NCBI GenBank assembly: GCA_018241745.1
Contig: JAFEDG010000011.1
Coordinates: 1 to 37,113, forward strand
Direction: 5' to 3'
Source: Pseudomonadota bacterium
GTDB taxonomy: Bacteria; Pseudomonadota; Gammaproteobacteria; Burkholderiales; Casimicrobiaceae
Length of the DNA: 37,113 bases
The translations under genes and the position numbers were made by a program. Below are positions 31,304 through 37,113 of the stretch, in pieces. A model generated the notes under the pieces. That model saw only the letters and a list, made by a program, of their open reading frames with translations, was not told the DNA's origin and made no database searches. The first letter of the stretch is position 1; each line of letters begins with the position of its first letter.

Positions 31304-32071
31304 ATGATGACGAAGGCAAAGCGCGCGGTCCTCGCCGCGCTGATGATGGCAGGCTTGGGCATGGGCGTCGTGCCGGCCGCGCAGGCGGACATGACCCAGG
31401 ACCAGGTCCAGCAACTGCTGGACGAGCTGAAGGGCATCCGCACCGCGCTCGAGAAGCTCGGCGCCGTGCAGGGCGCGGGCGGCGGCGCGCCGCAGCAGCC
31501 GGTCAGCGACAAGGTGTCGATGGCGATGCCGGACAAGCCGCACCAGCTCGGCAAGAAGGACGCCCCGGTCGTCGTCGTCGAGTACACGGACCTGCAGTGC
31601 CCGTTCTGCCAGCAGTTCCACAACAACGTGTACGACCAGCTGAAGCGCAACTACGTCGACACGGGCAAGGTGCTGTTCATTTCGCGCGATTTCCCGCTCG
31701 ATTTCCATCCGTGGGCGCGGCCGGCGGCCGTCGCCGCGCGTTGCGCCGACCAGCAGAACAAGTTCTGGGAAGTCCGCAACTCGCTGATGAGCAACGCCGA
31801 CAAGCTGTCGAAGGAAATGATCACCCAGACCGCGGCCAACATCGGCCTCGACATGAAGAAGTTCCAGGCGTGCGTGGATTCCAACGCGTTCGACGCCGAC
31901 ATCAACAAGCAGATCGCCGAAGGCTCGGCGGCCGGCGTCAGCGGCACGCCGTCGTTCATCGTCGGCCGCGTCGTCGACGGCAAGCTCGAAGGTGTCCGTG
32001 TCGTCGGTTCGATGCCCTACGACCAGTTCGAGTCGACGGTCAAGGACCAGCTCGCCGCGGCGGGCAAGTAA
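31304..32071 (+). CDS. DsbA-like periplasmic thiol oxidoreductase
   Basis: A 255-residue protein of the DsbA/BdbD-like thioredoxin superfamily. Residues 1-28 are a Sec signal ending AQA before DMTQDQ. A helical segment at about 30-56 could be a coiled coil for dimerisation. The fold begins at about 86; the active site is LQCPFCQQF (Cys99, Cys102) and the cis-Pro loop is SGTPSF. Cys-Pro-Phe-Cys is seen in DsbA/DsbC-like proteins. It could oxidise or isomerise disulfides of exported proteins. The ATG at 31304 is preferred over a TTG at 31298, because AGGGA lies eight bases upstream. A monocistronic gene converging on the phosphopantetheinyl transferase. Confidence 0.88.
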   Translation: MMTKAKRAVLAALMMAGLGMGVVPAAQADMTQDQVQQLLDELKGIRTALEKLGAVQGAGGGAPQQPVSDKVSMAMPDKPHQLGKKDAPVVVVEYTDLQCPFCQQFHNNVYDQLKRNYVDTGKVLFISRDFPLDFHPWARPAAVAARCADQQNKFWEVRNSLMSNADKLSKEMITQTAANIGLDMKKFQACVDSNAFDADINKQIAEGSAAGVSGTPSFIVGRVVDGKLEGVRVVGSMPYDQFESTVKDQLAAAGK

Positions 32072-32083
32072 GGCGTCGTTGCT

Positions 32084-32791
32084 TCAGGCCGCTGGCGGCG
32101 TGGCGTCGAGCCACAACGCCAGCGTCCCCAGGTAATCATCCGGCACCGCCACCGGCCACAGTTGCCACGCGTCCGGCACGTAGGGTGCCGGCCCATCGCG
32201 CAGCGCGAAGCGCGGTTCCAGTTCGACGGTGAGGGCGCCGAACGGCGCGGCGAGCCCGTCGCCCGTCGCCTTGCTCATCGCCTCCTTGCACGTCCACCAG
32301 CGCAGGAAGCGCTCGTGCCGCAACGCCGGCGCGTACGCGTGCAGCGCACGTTGCTCGTCGCTGCTGAGGAACTTGCGCGCGAGGCGCGTCGAGTCGGCGG
32401 GACGCTCGCGATGCTCGAGGTCGACCCCCAACCGCGCGCCGAGGCCGATCGCCACCAGGGACCGCTCGCGCGTATGCGTCACGTTGAAGTCGGGGGCGCC
32501 GGGCGCGTCGATGCGCGGCCGACCGCGCGTGCCGCGCACGATCGGTACCGCGGCCGGCGGGCAGCCGAGCGCCGCGCCGAGCAGTCGGCGCAGCAGTGCC
32601 CGCCCCGTCACGTAGCGGTCGCGGAGCTCCGGCCGGCCGAAGCGCGCGGCCCGCGCGTGCTCGGCATCGGCAAGCAACGCCGCGTCTTCCGCGCGCTCCC
32701 CGGCGCTGGCGTCGAGCGCACACCACCATAGCGCAATTGCCGGCACCGGCGACGGCAACGCGCGGACCCTGTGATTGCCGTGCCCCGGCAT
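32084..32791 (-). CDS. Sfp-type 4'-phosphopantetheinyl transferase
   Basis: A 235-residue PPTase of the Sfp/EntD type, as opposed to the AcpS domain at 12.9 kb. FNVTHTRERSLVAIG precedes GVDLEHRERPADSTRLARKF (Asp124, Glu126 for magnesium) and RWWTCKEAMSKATGDGL holds Lys169 and Glu170. It transfers phosphopantetheine from CoA to a Ser of carrier proteins. The ATG at 32791 (MPGHGNHR) is preferred over an upstream start near 32833, which would intrude on the divergent acyltransferase promoter. Its partner is likely the FAAL-ACP protein 1 kb away, a carrier type usually modified by Sfp-like enzymes; this is inference. Confidence 0.87.
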   Translation of the reverse strand: MPGHGNHRVRALPSPVPAIALWWCALDASAGERAEDAALLADAEHARAARFGRPELRDRYVTGRALLRRLLGAALGCPPAAVPIVRGTRGRPRIDAPGAPDFNVTHTRERSLVAIGLGARLGVDLEHRERPADSTRLARKFLSSDEQRALHAYAPALRHERFLRWWTCKEAMSKATGDGLAAPFGALTVELEPRFALRDGPAPYVPDAWQLWPVAVPDDYLGTLALWLDATPPAA

Positions 32792-32853
32792 CTCGTCTAC
32801 GCTCACGGCCGGCGCACCCGCCCCGCGGCGCACTGCGCCTGCCCCACCCGTCC

Positions 32854-33711
32854 ATGCGTTTCCTGCTCGATCTCCTCACCCGCATGCCGCTGCCCCTGCT
32901 GTACGGCGTCGGGCGCGTCGTGTGCTTCATCGCCTTCCACGTTGTCCGCTGGCGGCGCGACATCGCGCGGGCAAACCTCGCGCGCGTGTTCCCGGACCGC
33001 ACGGCCGCCGAGCGCGAGCGGCTGCTGGTCCTCAGTTATCGCAACCTGTGCGACGTGCTCGCGGAAACCGTGTGGGGCTATGGCGCGTCTGCCGCGCAGA
33101 TCGCGGCGCGGATGACGATCGACAACGCGGAAGCATTGACCGCGCCGCTCGCCCGCGGCGAATCGGTGCTGCTGCTGGCCGGGCATTTCTGCAACTGGGA
33201 ATGGCTGTTGCTCGCCGCCGGCGCCAAGCTGGGCGTGCCGGTCGATGCCGTCTACAAGCCGCCGCGGCAGAAGGTCTTCGACGATTTCCTGCGCGACGGC
33301 CGCTCGCGGTTCGGCGGCCGGCCCGTGCCGTACCGGGACTTCGTCACGGAAGTGATGCGCCGGCGTGGCGAGGCGCGCTGCTATGCGATGGTGGCGGACC
33401 AGACGCCGATCCAGCAGGACGACAAGTACTGGACGACGTTCCTGGGCCAGGAGACCGCGTTCTACGTCGGCGCCGACACGGTGGCCCGGCTGGTGCGCGG
33501 ACCCGTGCTGTTCGTCGCGCTGCGACGCGTGTCGCGCGGCGTCTATCGCGCCGAGGTCGTGCCGCTCGCGGCGCCGCCGTATCCGCGCGGCACGGACCTC
33601 GCGATCGTCGAGCGCTATGCGCGGCAGCTCGAGGCCGAAATCCTCGCGAGCCCGGCCGACTGGCTGTGGATCCATCGCAAGTGGAAATATGGCAAGCCGG
33701 TCTACGGGTGA
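32854..33711 (+). CDS. LpxL/HtrB-like acyltransferase, second paralogue
   Basis: A 285-residue enzyme closely related to that at 22731: PLPLLYGVGR, LAGHFCNWEW with His111 and Glu116 at the same positions, DQTPIQQDDKYWTTFLGQETAF and LWIHRKWKYGKP. LpxL-type enzymes use acyl-ACP donors at the inner membrane to acylate lipid A or other lipids. It is divergent from the Sfp-type PPTase (62-base gap, no clear promoter boxes) and converges on the FAAL-ACP gene with six bases between stops. Whether it accepts the acyl chain carried by FAAL-ACP is open. No residue of the active motif is missing. Confidence 0.87.
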   Translation: MRFLLDLLTRMPLPLLYGVGRVVCFIAFHVVRWRRDIARANLARVFPDRTAAERERLLVLSYRNLCDVLAETVWGYGASAAQIAARMTIDNAEALTAPLARGESVLLLAGHFCNWEWLLLAAGAKLGVPVDAVYKPPRQKVFDDFLRDGRSRFGGRPVPYRDFVTEVMRRRGEARCYAMVADQTPIQQDDKYWTTFLGQETAFYVGADTVARLVRGPVLFVALRRVSRGVYRAEVVPLAAPPYPRGTDLAIVERYARQLEAEILASPADWLWIHRKWKYGKPVYG

Positions 33712-33717
33712 TCGCGG

Positions 33718-35706
33718 CTACGGCGCCGTCGCCGCGTCGCGTGCGGTCATGCGCTGGCGCAGGAATGCGGCCATCGACTTCACGGTCGGATAGTCGAAGA
33801 AATCCGTCACCTCCAGCATCCCGGGATAGGCAGCATCGACGCGTTCGTAGATCCGCGCGAGCGTCAGCGAACTGGTGCCGATCTCGAACAGGTTGTCGTC
33901 GATGGCGAGCGGGCGTCCCGGGATCTGTGCGCGGCAGATCGCCAGCAGTTCGTCCTCGAGCTGCGCCGCCGGGGATGCGCCGTCCGGTCGCGCGCCAAGC
34001 GTCGCGAGTTCCGCAAGCGTTGCGTCGTGCACGCCGCGCGCGAACTCGTCGGCCAGCGCCACGCGCTGCAGCTTGCCGCTGGTCGTCTTCGGCAACGTGC
34101 GCAGCGGCACGACCGCGCGCAGCGCGACGCCCGCCTGTTCCGCCAGCGTGCGCTGGACCGCGGCTGCGGTCGTGACGAAGGCCTGCATGTCGTTGCCCTT
34201 GTGGACGACGAACGCAACGAGCTCGTCACTGACGCAATCGCTCGCGCGGACGCCGACGATCGCAGCCCGCCCAGGCTCGATCCCCGCATCGCGCTCGAGG
34301 ATCGCCTCGAGGTCGGGCGGGTAGTGGTTGCGCCCCGCGATGTACACGACTTCCTTCGCGCGGCCGGTGATCACGAGCTCGCCGTCGACGATCACGCCCA
34401 GGTCGCCGGTATCGAGCCAGCCGTCGACGATCGTGCGCGCCGTCAATGCCGGGTCGCCGTAGTAGCCGCGCGTGACGTTGTCGCCGCAGATCAGCACGCG
34501 GCCGACGATGCCGTCGGCGCACGCGTCGCCTCGCGCGTCGGCGATGCGCAGCGAGCAACCCGCGACCGGCGTACCTACCTTGACGTGTTCGACGCCGGCT
34601 TCGCCCTCGCGCGGCGCGCGCACCACGTTGCCGGGACCCAGCGCGTCGCGGGCGAGCGCCGTCGTCGCGAGTCGCCGCCGCAGCGGCGGGAAAGTCACCG
34701 CGAGGCTCGCTTCGGCGAGGCCGTAGACGGGCAGCATCACGTCCGCGGCGAGCTTGGCGGGCGCCAGGCGCTCGACGAACGTACGGCACACGCCGGCCGC
34801 GATCGGCTCGGCGCCGTTGAACAGCACGCGCAGCGACGCGAGGTCGAGCGCCGCGAGGTCCGCGTCGTCAACGTTGGCGATAACGTGCCGGTAACCGAAG
34901 TTCGGCGAGCAGCTGACGCTCACGCGGTGCTCGGCGATCTTGCGCAACCACGTCAGTGGGCGGCGCACGAACAGCGCCGGCGGCATCAGCCAGTGCGACG
35001 CGCCGGCGGCGATCGGCGTCAGGTGGAAGCCGATGAGGCCCATGTCGTGCGTCAGCGGCATCCACGACAGCGACGAGTCGTCGCGACCCGCGCCACCGAT
35101 GCCGGCAAGGATCGCGGCGATGTTCGTCGCCAGGTTGCGGTGCGACAGCTGTACGCCCTTGGGCTCGCCGGTGGAGCCGGACGAGAACTGGATGAACGCG
35201 AGGTCGTCGGGCGCCAGCGTCGCGGGCGCTCCGGCGCGCGCCAGCGACGTGATCTCGTCGAGGCACAGCGCGCGCGCCGCGAAGCGCTCGGCCAGCGCGG
35301 CGTCCCCGTTGTCGCGCGCATAACCGCCGAGGCGCGCGAGCGCCTTGCGCTCGAGCAGCAGCCACGGCGCGTCCAATTTGCCGACCACGCGCAGCGCCTT
35401 CAGCCGTTGCTCGTCGGTGGCGGGCGACGCGAGCGGGACGACGACGATGCCGCCCAGCACGCAGGCCCAGAACGCGTCAACGAACGGCGCCAGGTCGTCG
35501 ACCATCAGCACCAGCGAATCGCCGCGCGCGACTCCCTTGCGCTGCAGGAAGCCGAGCACGCCCAGCGCACGCGTGCGCAATTCCGCGTAGGGCACGCGTG
35601 TCTCCGTGCCGTCGGACCCGATGTAGTGGACCGCTTCGCTACCGCGTGCGGCGGCGGCGAGCAGCGTGTCCAGCGTCGCGCCGGTGAGGTTCATGTCCGA
35701 ATTCAT
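33718..35706 (-). CDS. Fatty acyl-AMP ligase fused to an acyl carrier domain
   Basis: A 662-residue ANL-superfamily protein. Residues about 10-575 are a fatty acyl-AMP ligase: FIQFSSGSTGEPKGVQLSHR (P-loop), WMPLTHDMGLIGFHLTPIAAG, YGLAEASLAVTF, GWLDTGDLG and KTTSGKLQR with the catalytic Lys. The HDMGL and GLAEASLAV blocks are typical of FAALs, which make acyl-AMP and pass it to ACP rather than CoA. Residues about 580-650 are an ACP domain with DDNLFEIGTSSLTLARI, Ser613 the pantetheine site. The ATG overlaps the P450 stop (ATGA, 35703-35706). It would load a free fatty acid onto its own carrier for the neighbouring P450 or acyltransferase. Confidence 0.9.
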   Translation of the reverse strand: MNSDMNLTGATLDTLLAAAARGSEAVHYIGSDGTETRVPYAELRTRALGVLGFLQRKGVARGDSLVLMVDDLAPFVDAFWACVLGGIVVVPLASPATDEQRLKALRVVGKLDAPWLLLERKALARLGGYARDNGDAALAERFAARALCLDEITSLARAGAPATLAPDDLAFIQFSSGSTGEPKGVQLSHRNLATNIAAILAGIGGAGRDDSSLSWMPLTHDMGLIGFHLTPIAAGASHWLMPPALFVRRPLTWLRKIAEHRVSVSCSPNFGYRHVIANVDDADLAALDLASLRVLFNGAEPIAAGVCRTFVERLAPAKLAADVMLPVYGLAEASLAVTFPPLRRRLATTALARDALGPGNVVRAPREGEAGVEHVKVGTPVAGCSLRIADARGDACADGIVGRVLICGDNVTRGYYGDPALTARTIVDGWLDTGDLGVIVDGELVITGRAKEVVYIAGRNHYPPDLEAILERDAGIEPGRAAIVGVRASDCVSDELVAFVVHKGNDMQAFVTTAAAVQRTLAEQAGVALRAVVPLRTLPKTTSGKLQRVALADEFARGVHDATLAELATLGARPDGASPAAQLEDELLAICRAQIPGRPLAIDDNLFEIGTSSLTLARIYERVDAAYPGMLEVTDFFDYPTVKSMAAFLRQRMTARDAATAP

Positions 35707-36989
35707 GGCAACGGCAGCGGTTGTATGCGCATCGTCAATGCGCGACGGGGGCGAAGGTTCACGCGCGCGACCGCGGCGACGGGCGCGGGATCGACCGGCG
35801 TCAGCGCGACGGCGCGCGCGACGACGGCGACGTGGATCAGCATCTCGAGCAGCGCCATCGGCTCGCCGATGCAGGCGCGCGGCCCGAGGCCGAACGGAAG
35901 GTAAGTGAAGCGTGCGCGCTGCGCGTCAACCCCCGGCGCGAAGCGCGACGGGTCGAAGCGTTCCGGGTCCGGCCAGAACTGCGGATGCCGGTGCACGAGG
36001 TAAGGGGAGATGAGCACGTCCTCGCCCGCGCGGACCGCGACGTGGCCGATCTCGACATCGGCCAGCGCGCGGCGCGTGAGCATCCAGCCGGGCGGATAGA
36101 GCCGCAGCGTTTCGGCGATCACGGCCGAAGCGAGGGGAAGGGACGCAGGATCGAGCGTCGTCGCGGCCTGCGCCTCTGCATGCAGCGCCGCCGCGGTCGC
36201 CGGATCGCGGGTGACGAGATACCACAGCCATTGCAGCGCGCTCGCCGTCGTTTCGTGCCCGGCGACGATGAGCGTCATCACCTCGTCGAGCAGCTGCCGG
36301 TCGTCGAGCGGCGCGCCAGTGTGGCGGTCGCGCGCGTCGACCAGCGTCTGCAGCATGTCGCGGCGTGCGTGCGCACCGGTGCGGCGTTGCGCGATCTCGC
36401 GCCCGATGACCTTCGCGAGCTGGCGGAACGCATAGGCAAAGCGCAGGTCGCGCTCGGATTCGACGGTGAGCAGCGCGAACTGGTCGTCACGCGCGACGAG
36501 GCGTTCGTAGTCGTCGCTGAAGATCGCGCGCAACACGATCTCGAGCGTCAGCGCGCTGGTTTCGTGCGTGACGTCGATCGCGCGGCCTTCGCGCGCCGCG
36601 GCGCGCCAGCGCGTCACGAGGCGCTCGTTGGCGGCGACGATCATCGTGGCGTGGGCAGCCACCGCGCTGCGATGGAATGCGGGTTGCAGCGCACGGCGGT
36701 CGGCGCGCCACAGCGCGCCTTCGCTCGTCATCAGCCCCTTGCCGAGCAGGATGGCGACGCGCTCGATACCGACGCCTTTCACGTAGTTGGCGGCGCGGTC
36801 GACGAGGACGTGGCGGACGTGGTCCGGATGGGACAGCACGACGAGATCGCGGCCGGTCTCCGACGACGGGGCCCGGAATGCATCGCCGGCCTGCCGGAAG
36901 GCCCGTTCCAGCAGCGACAGCGCGTCGTCGCTGTCCCCGATGGCGATGTCCGCTAGGCGCGGGACGGCTGGCGCAAGGTCGACAACCAT
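35703..36989 (-). CDS. Cytochrome P450
   Basis: A 428-residue soluble P450. The I-helix has AGHETT (243-248) with the proton-relay Thr, the K-helix has ETLR (293-296) and the heme loop is FGLGPRACIG with Cys373 as axial ligand. LYPPGWMLTRRAL and ALQPAFHRSAV resemble fatty acid hydroxylase-like branches (CYP102/CYP110) more than class I terpene enzymes. No N-terminal membrane anchor and no fused reductase, so separate redox partners are needed. It is transcribed with the FAAL-ACP gene, suggesting an acyl-ACP or free fatty acid substrate. A TATAAT lies only six bases before the ATG, so the mRNA may be leaderless. Confidence 0.93.
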   Translation of the reverse strand: MVVDLAPAVPRLADIAIGDSDDALSLLERAFRQAGDAFRAPSSETGRDLVVLSHPDHVRHVLVDRAANYVKGVGIERVAILLGKGLMTSEGALWRADRRALQPAFHRSAVAAHATMIVAANERLVTRWRAAAREGRAIDVTHETSALTLEIVLRAIFSDDYERLVARDDQFALLTVESERDLRFAYAFRQLAKVIGREIAQRRTGAHARRDMLQTLVDARDRHTGAPLDDRQLLDEVMTLIVAGHETTASALQWLWYLVTRDPATAAALHAEAQAATTLDPASLPLASAVIAETLRLYPPGWMLTRRALADVEIGHVAVRAGEDVLISPYLVHRHPQFWPDPERFDPSRFAPGVDAQRARFTYLPFGLGPRACIGEPMALLEMLIHVAVVARAVALTPVDPAPVAAVARVNLRPRRALTMRIQPLPLP

Positions 36990-36995
36990 GCGCGC

Positions 36996-37001
36996 ATTAT
37001 A
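36996..37001 (-). promoter_or_regulatory. -10 element immediately upstream of the P450 gene
   Basis: Minus strand TATAAT ends six bases before the ATG, placing the predicted transcription start at about the A of that ATG. No ribosome binding site or good -35 is visible, so a leaderless transcript is possible, or the match may be fortuitous. Confidence 0.35.
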
Positions 37002-37063
37002 GGGAGGCGGCGCTGGGCCCCGTCCGGGCCGGCCAACACGCGATTTTTCCGCGAGGCGGGGAC

Positions 37064-37092
37064 TTGCAAAGGTTCCAAAAGACCCCTATAAT
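37064..37092 (+). promoter_or_regulatory. Near-consensus sigma70 promoter at the window edge
   Basis: TTGCAA (37064-37069), a 17-base spacer, then a perfect TATAAT (37087-37092), followed by CTCGTTTCTTCGCTG. It fires out of the window. The strength and the downstream bases resemble stable-RNA promoters of Betaproteobacteria as I recall them, so an rRNA or tRNA gene may follow; that part is inference. Confidence 0.75.
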
Positions 37093-37113
37093 CTCGTTTC
37101 TTCGCTGTTCGAT

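Overview
The window is GC-rich, gene-dense bacterial chromosome, with AT-rich patches almost only at promoters. An AlaC-type and an AlaA-type aminotransferase precede hom and thrC. There is also an initiator tRNA with encoded CCA, LpxL-family acyltransferases and many 4-base ATGA/GTGA gene overlaps. Together these suggest a Betaproteobacterium, probably Burkholderiales; this is inferred from gene content only. I saw no phage genes, insertion sequences, CRISPR arrays or integrases.

Layout. 1-8 kb is core metabolism: a truncated HDAC-like deacetylase, a small Mth938-like protein, then a tightly coupled run alaC-alaA-hom-thrC followed by a membrane C13-like peptidase that seems to lack its catalytic His. 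8-10.7 kb is an SsuABC/TauABC-like ABC importer. 10.7-18.4 kb (minus strand) is the most unusual part. It is a self-contained second type II fatty acid synthase operon, read in the order FabL-like enoyl reductase, FabG-like ketoreductase, AcpXL-like ACP, double-hotdog dehydratase, two ketosynthases, an in-frame fusion of AcpS with an LpxL-like acyltransferase, and a stand-alone MHYT membrane protein. It starts at an extended -10 element embedded in a palindrome. 18.4-23.6 kb holds two tandem lipoprotein hydrolases, a condensation-like acyltransferase, an isoprenylcysteine-methyltransferase-like membrane protein and a second LpxL-like enzyme.

23.6-31 kb holds the initiator tRNA with its promoter, a DHA2-type MFS exporter, a YtrA-like regulator/ABC cassette, a membrane-anchored protein made of 33 Thr-x-x triplets, a PrsW-like intramembrane protease with a small Cys-rich protein, and a DUF4397-like lipoprotein. 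31-37 kb holds a DsbA-like thiol oxidoreductase, an Sfp-type phosphopantetheinyl transferase divergent from a third LpxL-like enzyme, and a P450 plus fatty acyl-AMP ligase-ACP operon. A consensus sigma70 promoter at the right edge points to a gene, possibly stable RNA, just outside.

Working model (inference). The 10.9-18.3 kb operon builds a special saturated or hydroxylated acyl chain on its own ACP, activates that ACP with its own AcpS domain and transfers the chain with the fused acyltransferase domain. This resembles in composition the rhizobial acpXL-fabZXL-fabF2XL-fabF1XL-lpxXL locus for very-long-chain lipid A acylation, with additions I do not recognise from described systems. The FAAL-ACP/P450/PPTase/acyltransferase group at 32-37 kb looks like a second acyl-modification module.
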